NCBI GenBank assembly: GCA_946626535.1
Contig: CAMOUK010000003.1
Coordinates: 1 to 64,000 of the forward strand
DNA from: an uncultured Caryophanales bacterium
Lineage (GTDB): Bacteria > Bacillota_I > Bacilli_A > Acholeplasmatales > Anaeroplasmataceae
Reading direction: 5' to 3'
DNA: 64,000 bases
Positions 46,358-56,563 of this stretch are shown in pieces. Under the pieces are notes generated by a model that was not told the origin of the DNA, did no database searches, and worked only from the letters and a program-made list of their open reading frames with translations. Numbering within the stretch: position 1 is the stretch's first letter; each line of letters begins with the position of its first letter. Both the position numbers and the translations under genes were made by a program.

Positions 46358-46915
46358 ATGTACGGTTATATCAACGGTAAGGTTACTAAGGTTAATCCAA
46401 AATACATTATTTTAGAGAATAATGGCATTGGATATATTCTTATAGTTAGTAATCCATATAATTTCAAATTAAATGAAGAATATAAGGTTTATACATATCA
46501 ATATGTAAGAGAAGACGTTATAGATTTATATGGTTTTATGCTAGAAGAGGAAAAAGATTTATTTTTAAAATTAATTTCTGTTTCTGGTATAGGTCCAAAG
46601 AGTGCATTAAGTATTTTAGCATCATCTTCTGTAGCAAATGTCGTTAAGGCAATTGAGGATAGAAATGATCGGTATTTAAGAAAATTCCCTGGTATAGGTA
46701 CTAAAGCTAGCCAGCAAATTATATTAGATTTAAAGGGAAAGATTTCCTTTGAGGAGGCAAATGCCTTACCATCATCAAAGCTTGGTGATGTTGAAGACGC
46801 ACTTATTGCCTTAGGCTATAATAAAAAGGAGCTTTCTAAGATTTTAACTAAGCTTGATGGATCAAAGAGTGAAGCTGAATTAATTAAGGATGCGTTAAAA
46901 TTATTAGTTAAGTAG
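46358..46915 (+). CDS. ruvA: Holliday junction DNA helicase subunit RuvA
   Basis: 185 residues. N-terminal OB fold (MYGYINGKVTKVNPKYI), the two helix-hairpin-helix motifs VSGIGPKSALSIL and FPGIGTKASQQIILDLKGK that grip the junction, and a C-terminal three-helix domain (DVEDALIALGYNKKELSKIL) that contacts RuvB. It forms tetramers on four-way junctions. AGGTGG precedes the ATG. Nine bases separate it from ruvB. Confidence 0.96.
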   Translation: MYGYINGKVTKVNPKYIILENNGIGYILIVSNPYNFKLNEEYKVYTYQYVREDVIDLYGFMLEEEKDLFLKLISVSGIGPKSALSILASSSVANVVKAIEDRNDRYLRKFPGIGTKASQQIILDLKGKISFEEANALPSSKLGDVEDALIALGYNKKELSKILTKLDGSKSEAELIKDALKLLVK

Positions 46916-46924
46916 GTGATTTAA

Positions 46925-47929
46925 TTGGATGAAAGAATAATTGATCCAAATTTACAAAATGATGATGAAAATTTAAGTCTTAGACCATCAAAGCTTTCTG
47001 AATATGTTGGACAAGAAACTGCCAAAGAAATGCTTGATGTTTATATTAAAGCGGCATTAAAAAGAAATGAAGCATTAGACCATGTTTTACTTTATGGTCC
47101 TCCAGGACTAGGTAAGACAACACTTGCCACTATTATCGCTAATGAGCTTGATGTAAATATTAAAATTATATCTGGTCCATCTATCGAAAAAAGTGGTGAT
47201 TTAGCTGCAGTACTTTCAACACTTCAAGAGGGTGATGTACTTTTTATCGATGAAATACATAGACTTCCAAGATATGTTGAAGAGGTACTATATAGCGCAA
47301 TGGAGGATTATGTTATCGATATAGTTGTAGGTAAGGATTCTCAAACTAGAAGTATAAGAATTGACCTACCTCCATTTACCTTAGTTGGAGCAACAACACG
47401 CTTTGGTGATTTATCAGCTCCACTAAGAGATAGATTTGGTGTTGTTTTAAGACTTGATTATTATACAGTTGATGAGCTAGATTTCATCATTAAAAGAACT
47501 GCAAGGGTTTATGAAACAACAATAGATGAGAAGGCTGCCCGTAATTTAGCTTTAAGAAGCAGAGGCACACCTAGAATTGCAAATAGATTATTTAGAAGAG
47601 TAAGAGATTTTGCTGATATTAGAAATGATGGCATTATTTCTTTAGATATATGTAAGGAAGCTTTAGGTAAGCTTGGTATAGATGATGATGGCTTAGATTA
47701 TACTGACTATCGCTATTTAAAGGCAATTATCAATACCTTTAAAGGTGGTCCAGTTGGTGTTGAATCCTTAGCCGCAACAATCTCTGAGGAGGTTACTACT
47801 ATAGAGGATGTTTATGAGCCATACTTATTACAGGAGGGCTATATTAAGCGTTCAACTAGAGGTAGAATAGCTACAGAAAAAGCTTATAAGAAGCTAGGAA
47901 TTAATTATTATAAGGGGTTATTTGAATGA
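46925..47929 (+). CDS. ruvB: Holliday junction branch migration ATPase RuvB
   Basis: 334 residues. AAA+ motor with Walker [10 protein letters not shown], Walker [10 protein letters not shown], sensor [18 protein letters not shown] and a C-terminal winged helix ([12 protein letters not shown]). It starts with TTG at 46925, 7-8 bases after AGGTGA; the nearest ATG is out of frame. It drives branch migration together with RuvA. It overlaps queA by 4 bases. Confidence 0.96.
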   Translation: MDERIIDPNLQNDDENLSLRPSKLSEYVGQETAKEMLDVYIKAALKRNEALDHVLLYGPPGLGKTTLATIIANELDVNIKIISGPSIEKSGDLAAVLSTLQEGDVLFIDEIHRLPRYVEEVLYSAMEDYVIDIVVGKDSQTRSIRIDLPPFTLVGATTRFGDLSAPLRDRFGVVLRLDYYTVDELDFIIKRTARVYETTIDEKAARNLALRSRGTPRIANRLFRRVRDFADIRNDGIISLDICKEALGKLGIDDDGLDYTDYRYLKAIINTFKGGPVGVESLAATISEEVTTIEDVYEPYLLQEGYIKRSTRGRIATEKAYKKLGINYYKGLFE

Positions 47930-48954
47930 TCTTAACATCTGATTATGATTATTATTTACCACAGGAATTGATAGCTCAAACTCCATTAAAGGATAGAAGC
48001 TCATCAAGACTAATGGTAATTGATAGAAATACACATGAAGTAGAGCATAAGCATTTTAATGACATCATCGATTATTTGAATGAAAATGATGTTTTAGTAT
48101 TAAATGATACTAAGGTTATTCCTGCTAGACTTATCGGTCATAAGGAGGATACAAATGCGGTTATAGAGGTATTATTACTTAAGGATTTAGGTAATAATGT
48201 TTGGCAAACACTTGCAAAGCCTCAAAAAAGAATTAAAATAGGAACTATTATTTCCTTTGGAGATGGAAGCCTAAAGGCCAAATGTCTTAAGAAGGAGGAT
48301 ATGGGTATTTGTGAATTTGAGCTAATTTATGAAGGTATTTTAGTTGAAATATTAGATAAATTAGGTACGATGCCACTTCCACCATATATCCATGAAAAAC
48401 TTAAGGATAAGGATAGATATCAAACTGTCTATGCTAAAAATTTAGGCTCAGCTGCAGCACCTACTGCAGGTCTACATTTCACTAAGGAATTATTAGAAAA
48501 AATAAAAGCTAAGGGTGTAGAATTAATATATGTTACATTACATGTAGGATTAGGTACATTTAGACCAGTTGATGAGGAGGATTTAACTCATCATGTTATG
48601 CATGAGGAATATTTCATAGTAAGTGAGGATGCCGCAAAGCGTCTAAATGAGGCTAAGAAAAATGGTAAGAGGATAATTTCAGTTGGTACTACATCAACAA
48701 GAACATTAGAATCTTGTTATGATGAAAAGCTAGGTTTTAGAGCAACCTGTGAAAATACATCTATATTTATTTATCCGGGCTATAAATTTAAGGCTGTTGA
48801 TGCTTTAATAACTAACTTTCATTTACCAAAATCTACATTAATTATGCTAGTAAGCGCACTTGCCGGAAGAGAATTTATACTTGATTGCTATAAGAAGGCA
48901 GTAGAGGAAAAATATAGATTTTTCTCATTTGGCGATGCGATGTTTATAAAGTAG
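47926..48954 (+). CDS. queA: S-adenosylmethionine:tRNA ribosyltransferase-isomerase QueA
   Basis: 342 residues, full length. Family motifs: [19 protein letters not shown] at the start, [28 protein letters not shown] and a C-terminal [10 protein letters not shown]. It builds epoxyqueuosine at the wobble base of certain tRNAs, the step after Tgt, which is two genes downstream. Its ATG overlaps the ruvB stop (ATGA). The ruvAB-queA-tgt order is common in bacteria. Confidence 0.96.
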   Translation: MILTSDYDYYLPQELIAQTPLKDRSSSRLMVIDRNTHEVEHKHFNDIIDYLNENDVLVLNDTKVIPARLIGHKEDTNAVIEVLLLKDLGNNVWQTLAKPQKRIKIGTIISFGDGSLKAKCLKKEDMGICEFELIYEGILVEILDKLGTMPLPPYIHEKLKDKDRYQTVYAKNLGSAAAPTAGLHFTKELLEKIKAKGVELIYVTLHVGLGTFRPVDEEDLTHHVMHEEYFIVSEDAAKRLNEAKKNGKRIISVGTTSTRTLESCYDEKLGFRATCENTSIFIYPGYKFKAVDALITNFHLPKSTLIMLVSALAGREFILDCYKKAVEEKYRFFSFGDAMFIK

Positions 48955-48963
48955 GAGGATTTT

Positions 48964-50594
<1,631 letters not shown>

Positions 50595-50654
50595 AAATAT
50601 CTAAAATTATTGAAAATAATTTAATAAAAAATTATAATATATTTTGGTAGGTAT

Positions 50655-51050
50655 ATGGATATGGAAATCAATAATTTGCTTTATGCTGAGACAACTTCAT
50701 TTTTGCCTATAGTATATGTAGGATTAGGGTTACTTGTAGCTGTTGCCCTAATAGTTTTACTTATTGGTGCAAAAAGTAGTAAGAAAAAATCTAATGAAAA
50801 GGGCTTCATTAAGGTCGACCAGGATTTCGTTAATAAGCTTATAGGCTACTATGGTGGTATTGACAATATTTTAAATGTCACTGTAGAAAATGCTAGATTA
50901 ACTATTGAGGTTAAGAACCTACAGCTTGTAGATTTAGAAAGCATCAGGGCAAATTCAAATGGTGGAGTATTTGTAAAATTTAATACCATCAAAACATTAT
51001 ATAAAATGGATAGTGCTGCAATTAAGCACATGATTGAAATAAAGCGATAG
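50655..51050 (+). CDS. Membrane-anchored PTS EIIB-like protein without active cysteine
   Basis: 131 residues. One hydrophobic segment (about 17-40), a basic linker (KSSKKKSNEK), then ~80 residues that follow the pattern of the PTS glucose-type EIIB domain (LIGYYGGIDNILNVTVENARLTIEV ... VFVKFNTIKTLYKMDSAAI). The phosphorylated Cys of that domain (NCxTRL) is missing; the same place reads NVTVENARL. It could be a binding or sensing remnant and not a phosphotransferase. It sits where yajC is found in many genomes and lies 9 bases before HPr. Either ATG 50655 or 50661 could be used; the second is better spaced from GGTAGG. Confidence 0.65.
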   Translation: MDMEINNLLYAETTSFLPIVYVGLGLLVAVALIVLLIGAKSSKKKSNEKGFIKVDQDFVNKLIGYYGGIDNILNVTVENARLTIEVKNLQLVDLESIRANSNGGVFVKFNTIKTLYKMDSAAIKHMIEIKR

Positions 51051-51059
51051 GAGGATCGT

Positions 51060-51332
51060 ATGGTAAAAAAGATCTTTAAAATAACTAATGAGGCTGGCTT
51101 ACATGCTAGACCCGCAACATTACTTGTTAATGTGGCTGTACAATTTGAATCTGATATTAATTTAAATGCTTTAGGCAAATGTATCGATTTCAAGTCTATA
51201 ATGGGTGTTATGTCGCTTGGAGTATATAGCGGAACTACTATTGAAATTATCTGTAGCGGAAGAGATGAAGAGGACGCTATGGCAGCTTTAAAGGATAAGA
51301 TTTTAGAGCTTAAGCTTGGTAAGGAAATTTAA
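51060..51332 (+). CDS. ptsH: Phosphocarrier protein HPr
   Basis: 90 residues. His15 in GLHARPA is the site phosphorylated by enzyme I, and Ser46 in DFKSIMGV is the site of the HPr kinase that governs carbon catabolite repression in Firmicutes. AGGAGG stands 5 bases before the ATG. Enzyme I (ptsI) does not follow, as it often does; the neighbour is the EIIB-like membrane protein. A terminator follows. Confidence 0.95.
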   Translation: MVKKIFKITNEAGLHARPATLLVNVAVQFESDINLNALGKCIDFKSIMGVMSLGVYSGTTIEIICSGRDEEDAMAALKDKILELKLGKEI

Positions 51333-51339
51333 TGAATCT

Positions 51340-51372
51340 AAGATAGATTACTAAGTGATCTATCTTTTTTTC
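51340..51372 (+). terminator. Rho-independent terminator after ptsH
   Basis: AAGATAGAT (51340-51348) pairs with ATCTATCTT (51358-51366), then a T-run. Confidence 0.85.
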
Positions 51373-51391
51373 ACTTTTAGAGGAGAATAAT

Positions 51392-52747
51392 ATGGAATTC
51401 GATTTAAATAAATTAGCAAATGATTATAAGGAAGAGGCCCTTGATTTATTAAAAAGATTAATTTCTTGTGCATCAGTATTAGATGAATATAAGCCAAATA
51501 GTGACGCCCCATTTGGTAAAGAATGTAAAAGAGCTTTAAATACTTTATTAGAGCAAGCAGAAAAAGATGGCTTCATTACTAAAAATGTTGATAATTATGC
51601 CGGTCATATTGAATTTGGTAGTGGAGATGAAAAGGTTGGTATTTTAGCTCACCTAGATGTCGTACCTGTAAAGAAGGAAGAATGGGAAACTGATCCATTT
51701 GAGCTTGTTATAAAGGGCAATAAGATGTTTGCAAGAGGCTCATTAGATGATAAAGGACCACTTGTTGCTTCATATATAGCTATGAAAATATTAAAGGATT
51801 TAGGCTTTAAGCCAAATAAGAAGATTAGACTTATCGCAGGCTGTGATGAGGAATCAGGCTCAAGATGTCTAGAACATTATTTTGAGCATGAGCCAAAGCC
51901 TGAATATGGCTTTTCACCAGATGCTGATTTTCCATTAATCTATGGTGAAAAGGCTATGATGAGCTACGATATTTTAGGCGATGTTAAAGATGATATCATC
52001 GAAGAATTTATCTGTGGTGATAGATATAATATCGTACCTAGTGTTGCTAAAGCAAAATTAAAGGTTGATTTAAAGAAGGAATTTGAAAAATATTTAAAGG
52101 ATAATAATGTTGAAGGAAAGATTGAAGGAGATTATCTAGTTTGCTTCGGTAAGGCTAGCCATGGTGCTTTCCCTCAAAATGGTATTAATGCCGCAACATT
52201 AATTTTTAAATTCTTAAAGGAAAACACAAATTCTAAGCTAGCTAATTTCATGGATGAATATTTTAATGATGATTGCTATGGTAAAAAGCTAGGCTATGCA
52301 TTATATGATGAGGAAATGAAGCATTTAACATCTAATTTAGCTATCGTTATGATAAATAATGGTAAATTAAAAATTGGTGTTAACTGTAGAGTACCACTAG
52401 ATAGTGGACTTGATCTAATTAAAAATAAGGTTTTAGAAGCTGTTAAGAAATATAATTATAGCTTTAAGGTTGTTTCAGAATCTAATAGACATTATGTACC
52501 AAAGGATTCTTTCTTAGTAAAATCATTGATGGCTGCCTATCAAGAGGTTACAGGTGATTATAAAAATGAGCCTATAACAATTGGTGGTGGAACATATGCT
52601 AGAGAGATGACAAACGCAGTAGCATTTGGTGCTTTAATGCCTGGAAGAGAGGATGTATGTCATATCGCAAATGAATATATGTATTTAGATGATTTTATGA
52701 ACGCTATAAAGGTTTATATCGTTGCGATATATAATTTAAGTAAATGA
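51392..52747 (+). CDS. pepV: M20 family dipeptidase PepV
   Basis: 451 residues, full length for PepV. Metal and catalytic residues: LAHLDVVP (His and Asp), ARGSLDDKGP (bridging Asp), CDEESGS (general base Glu and ligand), SPDADFP and a C-terminal CHIANEYM. It cleaves dipeptides with broad specificity in the cytoplasm using zinc, supporting growth on peptides. AGGAG precedes the ATG. It overlaps trmB by 4 bases (ATGA). Confidence 0.94.
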   Translation: MEFDLNKLANDYKEEALDLLKRLISCASVLDEYKPNSDAPFGKECKRALNTLLEQAEKDGFITKNVDNYAGHIEFGSGDEKVGILAHLDVVPVKKEEWETDPFELVIKGNKMFARGSLDDKGPLVASYIAMKILKDLGFKPNKKIRLIAGCDEESGSRCLEHYFEHEPKPEYGFSPDADFPLIYGEKAMMSYDILGDVKDDIIEEFICGDRYNIVPSVAKAKLKVDLKKEFEKYLKDNNVEGKIEGDYLVCFGKASHGAFPQNGINAATLIFKFLKENTNSKLANFMDEYFNDDCYGKKLGYALYDEEMKHLTSNLAIVMINNGKLKIGVNCRVPLDSGLDLIKNKVLEAVKKYNYSFKVVSESNRHYVPKDSFLVKSLMAAYQEVTGDYKNEPITIGGGTYAREMTNAVAFGALMPGREDVCHIANEYMYLDDFMNAIKVYIVAIYNLSK

Positions 52748-53382
52748 GATTAAGAAAAGTAAAAGACGCAAAAATAAAATTAGAGGAATCAAGATATTTT
52801 ATAGCTAATCCTGAAAGCTATAAGGGCAAATGGTTATCTTTATTTAACAATAATAATCCGATTCATATTGAAATTGGCTGTGGTAAGGGTAAATTTATAT
52901 CTGAATTAGCTTCTAAAAATCCAGATATAAATTATGTAGCTATTGAAAAATTTGATTCAGTGCTTCTTAGAGCTTCAGAAAAGCTTGAGGAATTAGAATT
53001 AAATAATTTAAAGATTACTATTTTAGATGCAGGTGAATTATTAAATTATTTCGATTCAAAGGAAATTAAAACAATATATTTAAATTTCTCTGATCCATGG
53101 CCAAAAAAATGCCATGCGAAAAGAAGATTAACATCTAAATTATTCTTAGATGAATATAAGAATATATTAGCTGATGATGGTGTTATCATTCAAAAGACTG
53201 ATAATAGACATCTATTTGAATATTCACTTGAATCATTTAATGAAAATGGCTTTTTAATTAAGAATATATGTCTAAATCTTCATGCTGATGAACAGAGATT
53301 TCCAGATAATATAACAACAGAATTTGAAGAAAAGTGGATGGATAAGGGACCAATTTATTATTTAGAAGCTTATAAGAGGTAG
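52744..53382 (+). CDS. trmB: tRNA (guanine-N7)-methyltransferase
   Basis: 212 residues, complete. The SAM-binding motif IHIEIGCGKGKFI, the acidic VAIEKFD and the conserved LNFSDPWPKKCHAKRRL loop, with C-terminal TEFEEKW, are all those of TrmB, which methylates G46 of tRNAs. It is translationally coupled to pepV and 4 bases before the S51 peptidase gene. Confidence 0.96.
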   Translation: MRLRKVKDAKIKLEESRYFIANPESYKGKWLSLFNNNNPIHIEIGCGKGKFISELASKNPDINYVAIEKFDSVLLRASEKLEELELNNLKITILDAGELLNYFDSKEIKTIYLNFSDPWPKKCHAKRRLTSKLFLDEYKNILADDGVIIQKTDNRHLFEYSLESFNENGFLIKNICLNLHADEQRFPDNITTEFEEKWMDKGPIYYLEAYKR

Positions 53383-53386
53383 CTTT

Positions 53387-54097
53387 ATGTTCGTTTTGAT
53401 AGGCGGTAAGGCAAATAAACAAATATTAACAAATAATATTGAAAATGAAATTATTAAATTAACTAAAAAGGAAAAGCCAACAATCTTATATGTTGGCTAT
53501 GCAGCTACTAATTTAGAAAAATCCAATAATAAATTTAGAGATTTAATAAAAAATTTAAATTGCGAAATTTTATTTATGGATTATAATAATATTAACTCAT
53601 TCGAAATATTATTAAATAAAAGTGATATTTTATATATTGGTGGCGGAGTGTCTGACGATTTAATAGAATTCTTTAAAGCTAATAAGCTAGATGTTATTTT
53701 AAAGAATCATATTAATGATAATAAGATATTTGCTGGTTCATCTGCAGGAGCTATGTTATATACAAAGGCTTCTATGGGTGATAAATATATGTTTTTAGAT
53801 AATTTCCATAATTATAATTATAAGATGGTTAATTGTCTTAATATTTTAAATATTACTATTTGCCCACATTATCAAAATGAAGATTTAATAATTTATAATG
53901 ATGAATTAAAAAAATATGATTGTGATGCTTTTGGTATAGAAGAGGATTCTGCCTTAGTAATAGATGGTAATAAATTTTATTGTCTAAAGGAAGAAAATAG
54001 GGTTAGTGTATATTATTTTAAAAAGGATGAAAACTATAGGATGATATCACTAAAAAAAGGAGAAATTTATGAAAAGGATAGTGGCTTTAGGTCCTAA
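53387..54097 (+). CDS. Peptidase S51 (dipeptidase E-like) family protein
   Basis: 236 residues. The class-I glutamine-amidotransferase-like fold with the nucleophile elbow GSSAGAM (Ser near 119), DILYIGGG before it, and CPHYQNED with the His. Peptidase E cleaves Asp-Xaa dipeptides; relatives release cyanophycin dipeptides. GAGG lies 7 bases before the ATG. It sits next to PepV and overlaps the pheA start by 29 bases, so a role in peptide or amino-acid recycling is likely. Confidence 0.88.
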   Translation: MFVLIGGKANKQILTNNIENEIIKLTKKEKPTILYVGYAATNLEKSNNKFRDLIKNLNCEILFMDYNNINSFEILLNKSDILYIGGGVSDDLIEFFKANKLDVILKNHINDNKIFAGSSAGAMLYTKASMGDKYMFLDNFHNYNYKMVNCLNILNITICPHYQNEDLIIYNDELKKYDCDAFGIEEDSALVIDGNKFYCLKEENRVSVYYFKKDENYRMISLKKGEIYEKDSGFRS

Positions 54098-54881
54098 GGG
54101 AACTTATTGCGATATAGCATTAAATAAGTTTTTAAAAGATAAAGACAATTATATAATTGATTATTACCCTTCAATATATAAGATTTCTTCTTATATGGAT
54201 GATGATACCTTAGGTATTATTCCTTTTGAGAATACCTTAGATGGCTTTGTTATAGAAGCGATGGATCAAATCATATTAAATGATTATCATATTATTTCAC
54301 AGGTTAAGCTAGATATTGATTTTGCCTTTGTATCAAATGCAAAAGATATTAAGGATGTTAAAAATGTCTATGTATCTTTTAAGGCTATTGGACAATGTAG
54401 TGAATTTGTATCAAAGAATAATTTTAATATGATTATTACAAATTCAAATATTGAATCATTAAATAATATTAAGGAAGTATCAGATGGAGCAATTATTCCA
54501 GTACATGCCTTAACTGATGATTTTAATATTAAATTAAAGCACATAGCTGATTCTAAATATAATCAAACAAGATTTTTTGTAATATCTAAAAATAATTTTA
54601 AGGAAGAATTAAATTCAGAGATTGAAGCATCTATAGTTATTACAGCAAAATCTGATAGACCAGGTTTACTTTTTGATATATTAAAGGGATTCCATGATTT
54701 AAATATTAATTTAAAATCAATTATGTCTAGACCTATGAAAACAGAGATGGGCAAATATAGATTTTATTTTGAATGCGCACTTTTTAAGGATGATATAGAA
54801 TTGTTAGAAATATTAAAGAAGATGTTTGAAAATTCTAATGATTATATTATTCAAATATTAGGAATTTATAATAAAATTTAG
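54069..54881 (+). CDS. pheA: Prephenate dehydratase
   Basis: 270 residues: catalytic part (~1-180) with GPKGTYCDIA at the start, IPFENTLDGFVIEA near 55 and the substrate motif NQTRFFVI near 170 (the TRF threonine), then an ACT domain (~185-270) for phenylalanine feedback (ESRP-like element reads MSRPMK). It makes phenylpyruvate in phenylalanine synthesis. AAGGAG 6 bases upstream supports the ATG inside the preceding gene. No other aromatic genes are near. Confidence 0.93.
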   Translation: MKRIVALGPKGTYCDIALNKFLKDKDNYIIDYYPSIYKISSYMDDDTLGIIPFENTLDGFVIEAMDQIILNDYHIISQVKLDIDFAFVSNAKDIKDVKNVYVSFKAIGQCSEFVSKNNFNMIITNSNIESLNNIKEVSDGAIIPVHALTDDFNIKLKHIADSKYNQTRFFVISKNNFKEELNSEIEASIVITAKSDRPGLLFDILKGFHDLNINLKSIMSRPMKTEMGKYRFYFECALFKDDIELLEILKKMFENSNDYIIQILGIYNKI

Positions 54882-54889
54882 GTGGTAAA

Positions 54890-56188
54890 ATGAGAGCAGT
54901 AGATATTATTATTAAAAAAAGAAATGGGCAAAAATTAACAAAGGAAGAAATTAAATTCTTCATTGATGGCTATGCATCAGGTAACATTCCTGATTATCAA
55001 GCATCAGCTTTCGCGATGGCTGTATATTTTAAAGGAATGGATGATGAAGAGGTTACTTATTTAACTGAGGCTATGCTTCATACTGGCGATATGCTAGATT
55101 TAAGTGCTATTGCAGGTATTAAGGTTGATAAGCATTCAACTGGTGGTGTTGGTGATAAGACTACCTTAGTTGTTGGACCAATTGTCGCATCAGCTGGTGT
55201 AAAGTTTGCTAAAATGAGTGGAAGAGGCTTAGGTCATACTGGTGGTACATTAGATAAGCTTGAATCAATTCCAGGCTATAATGTAAATATAGCGAATGAG
55301 CAATTTATCGATCAGGTTAATAAGATTGGTATTGCCGTAGTTGGTCAAACTAAGAATTTAGTTTTAGCAGATAAGAAGCTTTATGCCCTAAGAGATGTTA
55401 CAGGAACTGTAGATTCAATTCCTCTAATCGCCTCATCAATTATGAGTAAGAAGCTAGCATCTGGTGCTGATGTAATTTCATTAGATGTTAAGGTTGGTAG
55501 TGGTGCCTTCATGAAGGATGTTGAATCAGCTACTGAGCTTGCAAAGCTAATGGTTCAAATTGGTAATAATTGTGGAAGAAAGACATCTGCAATTTTAACT
55601 AATATGGATGAACCTTTAGGCTTAGCTGTTGGTAATAGCTTAGAGGTAATAGAGGCAATTAATACATTAAATGGTAAGGGTCCAAAGGATTTTTATGATT
55701 TATGTATAGTATTTGCAGCACATTTAATCTTAGATGCTAAAATTTGTAAGACTGAAGAAGAGGCTACAGCTTTAGCTAAGAAGCAAATTGAAAATGGTGA
55801 AGCATTAAAGTGCTTTGCAGAGCTAGTTGAAGCTCAAGGTGGTAATAAGGAATATGTTTATAATCCATCTTTATTTAAATTAGGTGATTTTAAGCAGGAT
55901 GTTTTAGCAACAGCTGATGGTTATGTTACAAAAATTGATGCCTTAGCTATCGGTAATGCAGCTTCACTTTTAGGCGCAGGTAGATTAAAGATAACTGATG
56001 ATGTTGATCATAGTGTTGGTGTAGTATTAAATAAGAAGGTTGGAGATAAGGTTTCTAAGGGTGAAGTCTTAGCTACAATTTATTCAAATAGCGCTAAAAA
56101 TGATGAAGTTATTAAGATTATTAATGATGCATTTAATTATGGAAAGGACCAAATTAATCCTAATTTAATCATTAAAATTGTAAAATAA
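54890..56188 (+). CDS. pdp: Pyrimidine-nucleoside phosphorylase
   Basis: 432 residues. The family signature KHSTGGVGDKTTL, the phosphate site SGRGLGHTGGTLDKLESIPG and SGADVISLDVKVGSGAFM are all present; the C-terminal domain (ADGYVTKIDALAIGNAA) is complete. It splits uridine and thymidine to base and (deoxy)ribose-1-phosphate for salvage. GGTGG lies 5 bases before the ATG, 8 bases after pheA. Confidence 0.95.
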   Translation: MRAVDIIIKKRNGQKLTKEEIKFFIDGYASGNIPDYQASAFAMAVYFKGMDDEEVTYLTEAMLHTGDMLDLSAIAGIKVDKHSTGGVGDKTTLVVGPIVASAGVKFAKMSGRGLGHTGGTLDKLESIPGYNVNIANEQFIDQVNKIGIAVVGQTKNLVLADKKLYALRDVTGTVDSIPLIASSIMSKKLASGADVISLDVKVGSGAFMKDVESATELAKLMVQIGNNCGRKTSAILTNMDEPLGLAVGNSLEVIEAINTLNGKGPKDFYDLCIVFAAHLILDAKICKTEEEATALAKKQIENGEALKCFAELVEAQGGNKEYVYNPSLFKLGDFKQDVLATADGYVTKIDALAIGNAASLLGAGRLKITDDVDHSVGVVLNKKVGDKVSKGEVLATIYSNSAKNDEVIKIINDAFNYGKDQINPNLIIKIVK

Positions 56189-56202
56189 TTTACATTTTTT
56201 GC

Positions 56203-56231
56203 TTGTAAACTGATTTAATTTTAGTTATAAT
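56203..56231 (+). promoter_or_regulatory. Promoter of secG
   Basis: TTGTAA (56203-56208), 17 bases, TATAAT (56226-56231), 29 bases before the secG start. Confidence 0.8.
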
Positions 56232-56259
56232 AACAAAGTAGATTTTTGGAGGTGCCATT

Positions 56260-56496
56260 ATGGGCAAGTACGTTATTGATATTTTCATTTGCATAGTTGC
56301 AATTTTATTAATTATTATAGTTATGCTATCATCATCAAAGGATGATATTAATGATGCTTTTAATGGTAGTAAGTCTGATTTGTTTAAAGAACAAAAGACT
56401 AGAGGCGTTGAGCTTTTCATGCAAAGAACAACAGCTTGTATAGCTTTAGTGTTCGTTATTCTAGTTGTTATATCAGTTGCTATACATAGAGGTTAA
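56260..56496 (+). CDS. secG: Protein translocase subunit SecG
   Basis: 78 residues with two membrane helices (about 5-26 and 56-75) and the conserved linker between them (SSKDDINDAFNGSKSDLF ... MQRTTACIAL), the SecG hairpin that helps SecYE export proteins. GGAGG precedes the ATG. Its place before rnr, smpB and ssrA is the standard Bacilli arrangement, although a terminator separates it from rnr here. Confidence 0.92.
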   Translation: MGKYVIDIFICIVAILLIIIVMLSSSKDDINDAFNGSKSDLFKEQKTRGVELFMQRTTACIALVFVILVVISVAIHRG

Positions 56497-56510
56497 TAAA
56501 TATAATAATT

Positions 56511-56543
56511 AATGAGATTTTTAAAAAAATCTCATTTTTTTTA
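56511..56543 (+). terminator. Rho-independent terminator between secG and rnr
   Basis: AATGAGATTT (56511-56520) pairs with AAATCTCATT (56527-56536), then a T-run. It may attenuate and not fully stop transcription into rnr, since no clear promoter follows. Confidence 0.85.
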
Positions 56544-56563
56544 CCTTATAAGGAGGTGCTAGT

